Positions 22,704 to 32,224 of a stretch of DNA of 64,000 nt are shown here, in pieces. The stretch comes from Deinococcus hopiensis KR-140. GTDB taxonomy: Bacteria > Deinococcota > Deinococci > Deinococcales > Deinococcaceae. Each line of letters begins with the position of its first letter. Position 1 is the first letter of the stretch. The notes beneath the pieces were generated by a model. It was not told where the DNA came from. It ran no database searches and saw only the letters and a list, made by a program, of their open reading frames with translations. The stretch lies in NCBI RefSeq assembly GCF_900176165.1, contig NZ_FWWU01000009.1:2296501-2360500 (forward strand), given 5' to 3'. The translations under genes were made by a program, and so were the position numbers.

Positions 22704-23477
22704 GTGAAAAACACCCTGATCCTTGCTCTGGCCCTCGGCGTCTTCGCCTCCTCCTTCGCCCAGCAGGCCACCCCAGTCACGCCCCGACTGGCCGTGGCCA
22801 GCCAGATCACTTCCACAGACGCGCTGGTCATTCCCGCAGTTGTGCTGGACAAACCCGGCTATGTGGCCGTTCACGGCGAGAAAGACGGCAAGATGGTCGT
22901 TGATCCTCCCCTGGGCGTTTCGGCCTTGCTCCCGGCGGGACTCAGCCGGAACGTATCTGTTCCCCTGACGCCACTGGCCACAGGCGTGCAAACGGTTTAC
23001 CCCATGCTGCACGTGGAAGGCAATGGCAACGAGACGTACAACTTCCCTGGTCCGGATGGTCCTGTGACCTTCGAGGGAAACGTCCTGATGGCGCCCATGA
23101 AACTGACCAAGGTGGCCCCGGGCTCTTCCAGCGTCACGGTGGCCGGTGGGGAAATCCTTCTCGACAGCCAGGGGGCTTACGTTACTGTTGCGTCGGTGAC
23201 GCTCACCCAACCGGGGTTTATCGCGCTGCATACGGCGGGAGCAGACGGAAAGATGAAGGTGCTGCCAGCAGCCGGAGTTTCAACCCTGCTTCCGGTGGGC
23301 AAAAGCACGCAGGTCAAGATCAGGCTTGATGCGAACGTCGCCGTCAACCCTGGAGACAGGCTCTGGGCCATGGCCCACGCGGACAACAACGGCAACCGGG
23401 TCTATGAATTCCCGTCGACGGATGGGCCCATCACCAGTGGCGGCGCAGTCGTGATGGCTCCGTTCACCGTACGCTAG
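22704..23477 (+). CDS. Exported protein with two DUF7282-like repeats
   Basis: This 257-residue protein starts with a signal peptide (M-K-N-T-L-I-L-A-L-A-L-G-V-F-A-S-S-F-A-Q). It contains two tandem beta-sandwich-like repeats at about residues 27-135 and 145-257. Each repeat has P-G-(Y/F)-(V/I)-A-(V/L)-H, G-V-S-x-L-L-P-x-G, then H-x-(E/D)-x-N-G-N-x-x-Y-x-F-P and a closing M-A-P-(F/M) strand. I match this to the DUF7282 type; the function is unknown. The GTG start is fixed by the signal peptide, with aaagaaaagg upstream. It is the second gene of the cupredoxin cluster. Confidence 0.7.
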   Translation: MKNTLILALALGVFASSFAQQATPVTPRLAVASQITSTDALVIPAVVLDKPGYVAVHGEKDGKMVVDPPLGVSALLPAGLSRNVSVPLTPLATGVQTVYPMLHVEGNGNETYNFPGPDGPVTFEGNVLMAPMKLTKVAPGSSSVTVAGGEILLDSQGAYVTVASVTLTQPGFIALHTAGADGKMKVLPAAGVSTLLPVGKSTQVKIRLDANVAVNPGDRLWAMAHADNNGNRVYEFPSTDGPITSGGAVVMAPFTVR

Positions 23478-23484
23478 AGGGCTG

Positions 23485-23634
23485 ATACGAATTCCGCTCG
23501 AACAGTTTTTGCAACTGTTCAAGCCCAGCAGACTTGTAAAGCGGCGCAGCAGTGTAGGAAAAAACGGTTTCTGGGAAAAGCGTTTCCCGGTCGGCGCATT
23601 CCCGCTTTGATAACGAACTGGACGGAAACCGTAT
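23485..23634 (+). repeat. Possible non-coding element with hairpin (one copy here)
   Basis: This 150-bp AT-richer block between two cluster genes is bounded by ATACGA and CCGTAT, similar to the R2 ends. It contains a perfect hairpin GAACAGT-ttttgca-ACTGTTC at 23500-23520. Only a 17-nt piece recurs in the window (8268-8284), so its repeat status is a guess. Confidence 0.35.
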
Positions 23635-23740
23635 ACGCGCTCCGGCTCCTCACCGTTACAGGGGCCGGAACCGCAGCACAGTGCAAGAGAGAGCAGCAAG
23701 CGGCAACCGCACGTGGACCGCGAAAGAAGGAGCGTTAAAG

Positions 23741-24163
23741 ATGCAACAACCGAGTATTCGCAACATTGGTTTGGCCTTCGGATTGGTCTACCTACTCGTG
23801 GGCTTGCTGGGGTTTCTCCCTGAAGCCAACGTCATTTCACACCGGCATGGCGCGGTGCACGGAGAGGGCCTGTTGCTGGGGATCTTCGCCGTCAACTCTG
23901 TTCATAACATCGCTCATCTCGCACTCGGTGCCGTGCTGGTGTGGGGAGGGCAGTTCTCAAAATCCCCGCAGAAGATCTTCGAGATCCTGGCGCTCGTCTT
24001 CTTCATCCTGGTTGCTGGCAGCTTCATTGCACCCATCGTGGAAGGCATCAACCTGAATCTCCCGGACACCTTCCTCCATCTTGCCAGTACGGCTCTGGCA
24101 GCGTGGTTGAGCTTTAAGAGTTCCAAGCAGGTCACGGTTTTAACTGCCCAGTCCCTCCGCTGA
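23741..24163 (+). CDS. DUF4383-like four-helix membrane protein
   Basis: This 140-residue protein has four hydrophobic helices at about residues 8-28, 45-67, 80-100 and 108-128. The charged H-R-H-G-A-V-H-G-E-G-L-L-L-G-I-F-A-V-N and H-N-I-A-H-L-A-L-G-A block between helices 1 and 2 is typical of the DUF4383 family. Its histidines are conserved-looking and could bind metal or haem, but that is speculation. The ATG has agaaggagcg upstream. It is the last gene of the cupredoxin cluster and is followed by a perfect 19-bp terminator stem. Confidence 0.72.
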   Translation: MQQPSIRNIGLAFGLVYLLVGLLGFLPEANVISHRHGAVHGEGLLLGIFAVNSVHNIAHLALGAVLVWGGQFSKSPQKIFEILALVFFILVAGSFIAPIVEGINLNLPDTFLHLASTALAAWLSFKSSKQVTVLTAQSLR

Positions 24164-24170
24164 GGGACCC

Positions 24171-24215
24171 GCGTGAGCGCCAGAAGACCGGCTGGTCTTC
24201 TGGCGCTCACGCTTT
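24171..24215 (+). terminator. Terminator closing the cupredoxin cluster
   Basis: A perfect 19-bp stem (24171-24189 with 24194-24212) with a 4-nt loop is followed by TTT, 8 nt after the last gene's stop. Confidence 0.9.
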
Positions 24216-24453
24216 GGAGCCCGGGAGCTCTGTCCCGCCAGTTTGAGTTTTTTCGCGCTGGGAACGCGAAAAGCATGGTCAATGAGGAAAAAGGGCGGGG
24301 GAGTCACACCCAGAGGAACCTGGGACAAAGCCTGCACCAGGCGGCGTAAGCCTAAGCCCAGGGTGGATTGCATACGAGGGCCAGTGCGGGCATTTCAGCA
24401 CCAGACAGATTGATGTTTTTACCGTTTCCGAGAGGAGAAACTGGGTTTTTAAA

Positions 24454-24568
24454 GCAGTTGTCAACGTGCGGACTTCTTTTTGACCGAGCCCGGCGAGCGA
24501 ACTGCGCGTGGGGGAGAATGACGCCGTGAGGGGTGCCTTTCCACCCCCGGCGCCATTCGGACAACTGC
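24454..24568 (-). repeat. Dispersed repeat R1, copy C (best preserved ends)
   Basis: This 115-bp inverted copy is bounded by perfect 9-bp terminal inverted repeats, GCAGTTGTC (24454-24462) and GACAACTGC (24560-24568). It contains the same cores as copies A and B. Confidence 0.9.
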
Positions 24569-24776
24569 GCCCATGCGGTAGAGTACGTCGGCAGCGGAGG
24601 CTTTGCCCAACGCTAAAGGGGCGGACTTCCCATCGCCCGCTCTTGCTCCTTCCACAGAAGGACGGGCGCCTACCCCGCCCTCGTTGCGCCACTCCTGACA
24701 CCCACTCTCCTGATGGGACCTGTCGGCTTCCGCAGGAGAGAGGACCTGGCTCAGGATTGGCTGGTGGGGGCAGCCC

Positions 24777-24808
24777 GGAGGGGGGCGCTGCAAGGGCGCC
24801 CCCCCTCC
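24777..24808 (-). terminator. Hairpin downstream of the RNA methyltransferase gene
   Basis: GGAGGGGGGCGC (24777-24788) pairs with GCGCCCCCCCTCC (24796-24808, one extra C). It lies 16 nt beyond the stop of the minus-strand gene. No T-run is present. Confidence 0.55.
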
Positions 24809-24823
24809 ACCCTACCGAATGCC

Positions 24824-25894
24824 CTACCGCTTCCCCAGCAGATACGCCTTTGGATGATGTCCCCCGCTGTACACCTGAAACAGCTCTCGGGCGTGCCAGC
24901 GGGTCTGGTCCTGCAGCAAATTCTCGAACAGCCGCAATTCGTGGGTCAGGACCACCAAGCGGCCCTGACGGCTGAGGAGGCGGTACATCTCGCCGAGAAA
25001 GGCGGGGTAGAGCGCCGCGTTGCCCCGGTGGCTGCCGATGGCGTCGCCCCAGGGCAGATCCGCCACGATCAGGTCGAAGGAGCGGGCGGGCAAGCCGGTA
25101 TCCAGGGCGTCTACCCGCGCCACCTCGACTTCGCGCCCGGCAGCCTGGAGGTTGGCGCGGGCGCAGGCCACGGCCCCGTCATCGGTGTCCACCCCCACCA
25201 TCGCGTCGTAGGGGCCCATCAGCGCCCGCTCGACGAGCAGCGTACCGCTGCCCGCCATCGGGTTGAAGATGCGGTCCTCCTCGCGCTGGCCCGCGAGCTT
25301 GTGGACCGCGTAGGCGACGGTGGCGTTCAGGCCGCCACCCCGGTTACACACCCGCCAGGCGCGGGCGCTCAGGGGCCGGGGCGTGAGGCGGGCGAGCACC
25401 TCCCAGCCGGGGCCGTCCTCCTGGGGGCGCAGGCGGATCAGGAGTTCGCCTTCCTCGGCGTCGAAGGGGAGGTTGAGCCCATTCGAGAGTTCTTCCGCGA
25501 CGCGCGCCATCACGCTCGACTCGCGTCCGGCAGCGGCCAGACGGAAAGAGCGGTGCCCGCCGACGCGCACCACCGCCGCCAGAAAGTCGACGAGTTCGCC
25601 GAGCTGCTGGTGTCCCAGCAGGCCGCGCGGACGGGGCACGTCCCACGCGCGGATGCGGTAGGCCGCCACCGCTGCCTTGAGGCGGGTCAGGCGTTCGGGG
25701 TCCCCGGGATACCAGAAGCGCAGGCCCCGGATGTCGCGGGCGAGGGGGACGTGCTGCAACTCCTCCGCCGCCACCTCCTCCAGGCCTGGCAGGGCTTCCA
25801 GGACATATTCGTGGGCGGGCTGACGGGTGCGGTGGTCCTCCGCCGAGCGCCTGGGCCGGTGGGAGAAGTGTTTCGGGCGGGCAGGGCGCGGCAT
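24824..25894 (-). CDS. THUMP/Rossmann class I RNA methyltransferase (TrmN/Trm14-like)
   Basis: The 356-residue protein has an N-terminal THUMP-like RNA-binding part (residues ~25-165, opening H-E-Y-V-L-E-A-L-P-G-L-E-E-V-A-A-E-E-L). The C-terminal Rossmann methyltransferase domain carries N-P-M-A-G-S-G-T-L-L-V-E (SAM site) near residue 213 and A-D-L-P-W-G-D (N/D-P-P-W-type catalytic loop) near residue 280. This is the architecture of tRNA m2G6 methyltransferases characterised in Thermus and archaea; 23S rRNA m2G enzymes are the alternative. The ATG is preceded by TATACT (25903-25908, minus strand) with an 8-nt gap. Confidence 0.8.
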   Translation of the reverse strand: MPRPARPKHFSHRPRRSAEDHRTRQPAHEYVLEALPGLEEVAAEELQHVPLARDIRGLRFWYPGDPERLTRLKAAVAAYRIRAWDVPRPRGLLGHQQLGELVDFLAAVVRVGGHRSFRLAAAGRESSVMARVAEELSNGLNLPFDAEEGELLIRLRPQEDGPGWEVLARLTPRPLSARAWRVCNRGGGLNATVAYAVHKLAGQREEDRIFNPMAGSGTLLVERALMGPYDAMVGVDTDDGAVACARANLQAAGREVEVARVDALDTGLPARSFDLIVADLPWGDAIGSHRGNAALYPAFLGEMYRLLSRQGRLVVLTHELRLFENLLQDQTRWHARELFQVYSGGHHPKAYLLGKR

Positions 25895-25902
25895 AGCAGG
25901 GC

Positions 25903-25908
25903 AGTATA
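25903..25908 (-). promoter_or_regulatory. -10 box TATACT for the RNA methyltransferase
   Basis: On the minus strand TATACT ends 8 nt before the ATG at 25894. It lies back to back with a plus-strand TACAAT (25936-25941) for the potassium transport genes. Confidence 0.65.
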
Positions 25909-25955
25909 GCGGGACCGCCCCGGGGTAGGGGGTGGTACAATCGCGCGTTCCTGCT

Positions 25956-26027
25956 ATGCCCCGCCTCTGCCTTCCTCCGCGTTCGGCCCCTCGAACCCCT
26001 GCCCCACCACGCCTGGCCCTTCCATGA
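25956..26027 (+). CDS. 23-codon upstream ORF overlapping ktrB
   Basis: A short frame with ATG at 25956 encodes 23 residues, nine of them proline, including L-P-P-R and A-P-P-R. Its TGA (26025-26027) overlaps the ktrB ATG (26024) as ATGA. TACAAT at 25936-25941 lies 14 nt before its ATG. It may be a leader peptide that couples translation to ktrB, or chance in GC-rich DNA. Confidence 0.3.
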   Translation: MPRLCLPPRSAPRTPAPPRLALP

Positions 26028-27385
26028 GCCTCGTTCGCAGACGCCTGCTCTCCCGCTTCAGCCCGCCGCAACTCATCGCGCTGACCTTCGCGCTGGGCAT
26101 ACTCGTCGGCGCGGCGCTGCTCAGCCTGCCCGTCACGCACGGGGCGGGACGGCGGGTCAACTTTCTCCAGGCCCTCTTTACCGCCACGAGCGCGCTGTGC
26201 GTGACGGGCCTGAACGTCGTCGATCCCAGCCGCGACTTCAACCGGCTGGGGCAGATCATCATCATGGTGCTGATTCAGGTGGGCGGGCTGGGCATCATCA
26301 CCTTCGGGACCGTATTCACGCTGCTGATGCGGCGGCGGGTGAACTACTCCGAGCGCATCCGGCTGGCCCAGCAGATCAGCGCTTTCAGCGTGGGCGACGT
26401 GGTACCGCTCATCCGCAACATCTTCATCTATACCTTTGTGATCGAGGCCGCTGGGGCCGCGCTGCTCGCTTTCCGGTTCGTGCCGCTGCACGGCTGGCGC
26501 GAGGGCCTGTTCTCGGCCGTCTTCCACTCGGTCAGCGCCTTCAACAACGCGGGCTTCGCGCTGTACAGCGACAATCTGATGCGCTTCGTGTCTGACCCCC
26601 TCGTGAGCCTGGTGGTGGGAGCGCTGATCATCCTGGGAGGCATGGGCTTTCTGGTGCAGATGAACGCGGTCGCGCACCTGATGAATCCCCGGCGCAACCG
26701 GCTGCTGGTGCATTCCAAACTGGTCCTGACCATGATGGCCGCCCTGCTCCTGATCGGCACGCTGGGTTACCTGGCGCTGGAGTGGAACAACCCGAAAACG
26801 CTGGGGTCACTTTCCGTGGGCGACCGCCTGCTCGCCAGCTTTTTTCAGAGCGTGGTGACGCGCACGGCGGGTTTCAATTCCATCGACAACGGAGCGCTGA
26901 CGCTGGGCGGCGTCTTTCTGACGATCATCCTGATGTTTATCGGCGCGAACCCCGGATCGACGGGCGGCGGCATCAAGACGAGCACCTTCTACGTGATGAT
27001 GGCTTCGGCGTGGAGCATGGTGCGCGGCCACCGCGACACCACGCTGTTCGCCCGGCGCATCGACGAGGAAACGGTGCTGCGCGCGATGACGGTCGGCCTG
27101 CTAAGCATCGGGCTGGTCAACGTCATGTTCATTCTGCTGCTCGTCACCAACACCAATTCGCACGTCCGCTTCGAGCACCTCTTCTACGAGGCGGTGAGTG
27201 CGTTCGGCACCGTCGGCCTGAGCATGAACACCACGCCACTGCTCAACCCGTCGCAGGACCTCATCCTGATTGGGCTGATGTACCTGGGACGCATCGGACC
27301 GCTGACGTTTGCCGTCGCCTTCGGACAGCCGGGCGCGCGCGAGCCTGTGCGGTATCCGCAGGAAAAAGACATCTTGATCGGCTAA
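26024..27385 (+). CDS. ktrB: K+ uptake channel subunit, TrkH/KtrB family
   Basis: This 453-residue membrane protein shows the fourfold pore repeat of the Trk/Ktr/HKT superfamily. The four selectivity-filter-like segments are S-A-L-C-V-T-G-L, S-A-F-N-N-A-G-F, T-R-T-A-G-F-N-S and S-A-F-G-T-V-G-L-S. The G-S-T-G-G-G-I-K-T intramembrane gate region lies between repeats three and four. It conducts K+ (often with Na+) inward and is gated by the cytoplasmic RCK ring encoded by the next gene, 30 nt downstream. The length is typical for KtrB. A small Pro-rich upstream frame overlaps its start. Confidence 0.92.
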   Translation: MSLVRRRLLSRFSPPQLIALTFALGILVGAALLSLPVTHGAGRRVNFLQALFTATSALCVTGLNVVDPSRDFNRLGQIIIMVLIQVGGLGIITFGTVFTLLMRRRVNYSERIRLAQQISAFSVGDVVPLIRNIFIYTFVIEAAGAALLAFRFVPLHGWREGLFSAVFHSVSAFNNAGFALYSDNLMRFVSDPLVSLVVGALIILGGMGFLVQMNAVAHLMNPRRNRLLVHSKLVLTMMAALLLIGTLGYLALEWNNPKTLGSLSVGDRLLASFFQSVVTRTAGFNSIDNGALTLGGVFLTIILMFIGANPGSTGGGIKTSTFYVMMASAWSMVRGHRDTTLFARRIDEETVLRAMTVGLLSIGLVNVMFILLLVTNTNSHVRFEHLFYEAVSAFGTVGLSMNTTPLLNPSQDLILIGLMYLGRIGPLTFAVAFGQPGAREPVRYPQEKDILIG

Positions 27386-27415
27386 CTCCCCCGGAGAAAG
27401 AGGAACATCCACGCC

Positions 27416-28075
27416 ATGAAAACCAAACAATGCCTGGTGATCGGCCTGGGCCGCTTCGGCACCGCCGTCGCCACCACCCTGTACGAGATGGGCCACGAGG
27501 TCGTCGCCATCGATCAGAACGAGGAAAACGTGGAGCGGGTGATGAACCGCGTCACGCACGCCGCCATCGTGGACGCCACCGAAGAGCGGGCGCTGCGCTC
27601 CATTGGCGTGGGCGAATTCGACGTGGTGGTGGTGGCCATCGGTACCGACGTGCAGGCGAACATCCTGGCCACCATGAACGCCAAGAGCCTCGGCGCGCCC
27701 TACGTGGTCACCAAGGCCATCGACGAGATGGCGCGGCGGGTGCTGGAGCGCATCGGCGCGGACCTGGTGATCCGGCCGGAACACGACATGGGCGTGCGGC
27801 TCGCCCGGCAGATCGCCACCCCCAACATCGTGGATACGCTGGACCTCGGTGGCGACTACGCCATCGTGGAAATCGAGGCCAACGAGCGGCTGCGCGGCAC
27901 CCTGCGTGACCTCAACCTCACCGGGCGCTTCGGGGTGCAGGTCATTGCAGTCAGCCGGGGAGGCCGGGTGGAGGTGACCCCCCGCGCCGAGGACGAGTTG
28001 CGGCCCCACGACAAACTCGTGGTGATCGGGACGGGACACAGCCTTGACGAGCTGCGGCGGTATCTGGGGGGGTGA
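27416..28075 (+). CDS. ktrA: K+ uptake regulatory subunit with RCK domains (KtrA/TrkA family)
   Basis: This 219-residue cytoplasmic protein has an RCK-N Rossmann domain beginning V-I-G-L-G-R-F-G (residues ~8-15) with D-A-T near residue 55. A RCK-C domain occupies about residues 140-219. Such proteins form octameric rings that bind ATP/ADP or NAD and gate KtrB. The gene follows ktrB by 30 nt with a Shine-Dalgarno sequence (gaaagagga), so the two are co-transcribed. The length is usual for KtrA. Confidence 0.93.
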   Translation: MKTKQCLVIGLGRFGTAVATTLYEMGHEVVAIDQNEENVERVMNRVTHAAIVDATEERALRSIGVGEFDVVVVAIGTDVQANILATMNAKSLGAPYVVTKAIDEMARRVLERIGADLVIRPEHDMGVRLARQIATPNIVDTLDLGGDYAIVEIEANERLRGTLRDLNLTGRFGVQVIAVSRGGRVEVTPRAEDELRPHDKLVVIGTGHSLDELRRYLGG

Positions 28076-28098
28076 GGGGAGCGGTCCGCTTTCAGCGG

Positions 28099-28557
28099 TC
28101 AGGAAGTCGATTTCGTCTCTTCAGGTAAAGCCTTGAGGTTGGGGCAGGTCAGGCCGCCGCTGACGCCCAGGGCCTCCACCACCGGGGCGGGGGGCAGATC
28201 GCCCGCGACCTGGGTGTCGCTGGTCAGGGGTACAGCCCCGCCCCCGACGCGCAGTTCGCTGCGGGTGTGCAGGCGCAGGGCACGCTCGACGCAGGCCGCG
28301 TCCTGGGGGGTGAGCCTCAGGGTCTGCGCGCTCCCGGGATTGGTGAGGGTCACCGTGACGGTCTGGGGCGCGTAGCCCGCCAACGTCCGGTCTGCCCGCG
28401 CCTGCCCGGCCAGCGCCGCGGTCAGGGCCGCGAGCAGGGGCAGCAACGCCGCCAGGCCCCACACCACCATGCTCCGGGCCGTGCCGGGCCGGAGGAGCAG
28501 CGCCACGAGCCCCCCAGCGACGGCGAGCGTGAACAGCAGGTACAGGAGGGGCAACAT
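28099..28557 (-). CDS. Small membrane protein of unknown function
   Basis: I do not recognise a family. This 152-residue protein has two hydrophobic N-terminal helices (about residues 2-22 and 30-52). The rest is a soluble, probably external domain with T-V-T-V-T-L-T-N-P-G-S-A-Q-T-L-R-L-T and two cysteines (V-E-R vicinity and T-C-P-N). The sequence V-T-V-T-L-T-N-P-G resembles a beta-strand of an Ig-like fold. The gene lies 10 nt downstream of the MBL-fold gene on the same strand, probably the last gene of the trpC operon. Confidence 0.55.
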   Translation of the reverse strand: MLPLLYLLFTLAVAGGLVALLLRPGTARSMVVWGLAALLPLLAALTAALAGQARADRTLAGYAPQTVTVTLTNPGSAQTLRLTPQDAACVERALRLHTRSELRVGGGAVPLTSDTQVAGDLPPAPVVEALGVSGGLTCPNLKALPEETKSTS

Positions 28558-28567
28558 CGGGCGCAGT

Positions 28568-29364
28568 TTAGAGCGCTGGGCCGGGCGAGAGGGAGACTTG
28601 CAACCCGTCCCCCGCGAATGCCCACCCGTCCGGAAGCGCCAGCGTCCGAACGTCCACGTCGTGCGAGAGGTGCGAGAGGCAGACCCGCCGCGCTGCCCTC
28701 GCCCAGGGCAGGGCCAGCGCCTCACGCACGTCGTACACGCTGCGTCCGGCGTGGACCGCTGCCGACTCGTCCGCGAAGGAGGTGCCCAGCACCAGCAGGT
28801 CGAGGTCCCCGAGCCACGCCCGGGCCACCTCTTCGGGAATGTCGATGGCGTCCGTGACGTAGGCCGCGCGGAAGCCGGGGCGCGTGAGGGAAAAAGCGTG
28901 ACTGTGCCCGTTGGCTCCGTGGGGAACGCGAAAGGCCTGAACCCGCAGCCCGGCGACAAAAAGGCCCTCACCCGGAAGCGGCTGCACCGGAGACACGCTC
29001 CGGAACGCATAGGGAAAACGCTCAGCGATCTGGAGGATTACCTCCTCGGGCGCGTAGAGCCGCAGCTTCCCAGCCGCGTAGCGCACGTAATCCAGCAGGT
29101 CCCCCAGCCCCAGCAGGTGATCGTTGTGCGCGTGCGAGATCAGCACGGCGCTGGGCACGCGCGGCCCCGGCAGCCGCGCGAGCTGCACGTGCAGGTCCGG
29201 CCCACAGTCGAGCAGCAAGGTCTCGCCGTTTCCCTGCACGAGGGCGGCGCTGCGGGTTCGGCGGTTGATGCCCCCCCCGCGGGCATCGCTGCAGACGGGG
29301 CACCCGCACCAGAAGCGCGGGACGCCCTTGCTGTCTGCTGTGCCCAGGAAGGTCAGCGTGGCGC

Positions 29365-29368
<4 letters not shown>
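28568..29368 (-). CDS. MBL-fold phosphodiesterase/hydrolase (PhnP-like)
   Basis: This 266-residue metallo-beta-lactamase-fold enzyme has the metal motif S-H-A-H-N-D-H near residue 78 and a later Y-V-T-D-A strand. A Cys pair near the N-terminus (W-C-G-C-P-V-C) is characteristic of the PhnP/PqqB-like branch, where it binds a structural zinc. These enzymes cleave cyclic phosphodiesters or act on phosphonate-pathway intermediates, and no phosphonate genes are nearby. Translation starts at TTG, which overlaps the trpC stop (TTGA), so it is coupled to trpC. Confidence 0.78.
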
Positions 29369-30165
<797 letters not shown>

Positions 30166-30173
30166 TGGTCCGG

Positions 30174-30179
30174 AGTATA
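30174..30179 (-). promoter_or_regulatory. -10 box TATACT for trpC
   Basis: On the minus strand TATACT ends 8 nt before the trpC ATG. No attenuator-like leader is possible in such a short space. Confidence 0.65.
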
Positions 30180-30227
30180 CGGGCGGGTGGGGCCGGAACG
30201 CAGGGCGCATGTTAGCCTGGGAACCAT

Positions 30228-30758
<531 letters not shown>

Positions 30759-30825
30759 GGGGACTCCCCCGCTCTCCCAGGCTTGGCCCGCCTGGGTTCA
30801 GCCCGCCTGAATTACCCTGTCGGGT

Positions 30826-32109
30826 GTGTTGGCCCTCACCATCGTTTTGCTTACCGTCACCCTGGTGGTCTGGCAACCCCGGGGGCTGGGCCCCACCCGG
30901 GCGGCCACCCTGGGCGCAGCCGCGGCGCTGCTGGTGGGGGTGGTCCGTGTGGGGGACCTTCCAGCCCTGTGGCAGGCCACCTGGAACGCCACGCTCACCC
31001 TGGTGGCCCTGATCGTGCTGAGCCTGCTGCTGGACGCCGCAGGACTGTTTCGCTGGGCGGCGCTCTACGTGGCCCGCTGGGGCGGGGGGCACGGACGGCG
31101 GCTCCTGGCGCTGCTGGTGGTGTTCAGCGCCCTGCTGGCCGCCATCTTCGCCAACGACGGCGCGGTGCTGATCCTGACCCCCATCGTGCTGGAACTCGCC
31201 GCGCAGTTGAGGTGGTCCCGCGCCGCCACCCTCGCGCTCGCGCTGGGCGTCGGCTTTGTGGTGGACGCCGCCAGCCTGCCCCTTACCATCAGCAACCTCA
31301 CCAACATCATCGCCGCCGACAGCTTCGGGCTGGGCTTCGGGGCGTATGCCCGCGTCATGGTGCCCACCGATCTGGCAGTGGTGCTGGCGTGCGTGGCCGT
31401 CCTGCTCGCGTTCTCAGCGCGGTCTTTGCCCCACCGCTATGACCCCACGGCCCTGCCGGAACCCGCCACCGCCGTGCAGTCCTGGGGGGTGGTGCGGACC
31501 GGATGGGCCGTCACGCCCCTGCTGCTGGCCGGAGCCTTTCTGGCCGAGCGGCTGCACCTGCCGCTCTCGGCCATCGTGGGCAGCGCCGCCGCGCTGGTGT
31601 GGCTGGTGGGATCGCGCAGCCAGCGGATGGGCACGCGGGAGGTGCTGCGTTCGGCACCCTGGAACGTGGTGGTGTTCAGCCTCGCCATGTACACGGTGGT
31701 ATCGGGACTGCGGGGTGCGGGCCTCACGGGCATCTACGGAGCGTGGCTGGCGGGCTGGGCGCAGGGCGGCACCCTGCCCGCCGTCCTGGCCAGCGGCGGC
31801 AGTGTCGCGCTCCTCAGCGCAGGGCTCAATAACCTTCCTGCCCTGCTCACGGCCCTGCTGGGGCTGCATGAGAGTGGGGCCCAGGGAGCAGCCCGAGACG
31901 CGCTGCTGTACGGAGCGCTGATCGGCGCCAACATTGGCCCCAAGCTCACGCCCATCGGCAGCCTGGCGACGCTGCTGTGGCTTCACCTGCTGCGGCGCCG
32001 GGGCCTGGAGGTGGGCTGGGGCGAGTACCTGCGCGCCGGGCTGATCCTGACGCCTCCGGCGCTGCTGGTGGGACTGCTGACCCTGTGGGCCGTACTGGGC
32101 ACCCGCTGA
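30826..32109 (+). CDS. ArsB/NhaD-type ion transporter (arsenite efflux-like)
   Basis: This 427-residue protein has about eleven hydrophobic helices and matches the ArsB/ion-transporter superfamily: I-F-A-N-D-G-A-V-L-I-L-T-P near residue 110, A-S-L-P-L-T-I-S-N-L-T-N in the middle and N-N-L-P-A plus G-A-N-I-G-P-K-L-T-P-I-G-S in the second half. ArsB extrudes arsenite; related members move Na+ or other anions. No arsR or arsC is nearby, so arsenic specificity is not shown. The GTG start is preceded by TACCCT (30813-30818) with a 7-nt gap. Confidence 0.8.
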   Translation: MLALTIVLLTVTLVVWQPRGLGPTRAATLGAAAALLVGVVRVGDLPALWQATWNATLTLVALIVLSLLLDAAGLFRWAALYVARWGGGHGRRLLALLVVFSALLAAIFANDGAVLILTPIVLELAAQLRWSRAATLALALGVGFVVDAASLPLTISNLTNIIAADSFGLGFGAYARVMVPTDLAVVLACVAVLLAFSARSLPHRYDPTALPEPATAVQSWGVVRTGWAVTPLLLAGAFLAERLHLPLSAIVGSAAALVWLVGSRSQRMGTREVLRSAPWNVVVFSLAMYTVVSGLRGAGLTGIYGAWLAGWAQGGTLPAVLASGGSVALLSAGLNNLPALLTALLGLHESGAQGAARDALLYGALIGANIGPKLTPIGSLATLLWLHLLRRRGLEVGWGEYLRAGLILTPPALLVGLLTLWAVLGTR

Positions 32110-32224
32110 GTCTGGCGAGGTTGGCTTTCGGATGAACGGGGCGCCGCGGTGCCGACGATGGGCGCTCCTCGGGACAACACCGAGAAGTTGAAACGTCAGG
32201 AGGAGCGTCCCTACCCTGGACCCC

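Larger units (their letters stand above)
24216..24823. other. 608-bp gene-free stretch holding repeat R1 copy C
   Basis: No gene is supported. It holds repeat R1 copy C (24454-24568) and a strong hairpin at 24777-24808. The remaining sequence has short open frames without motifs. Confidence 0.5.

Noticed and set aside
27101..28039. 312-codon minus-strand frame over ktrB-ktrA
   Set aside because: His/Asp/Val-rich antisense frame of two well-identified genes.
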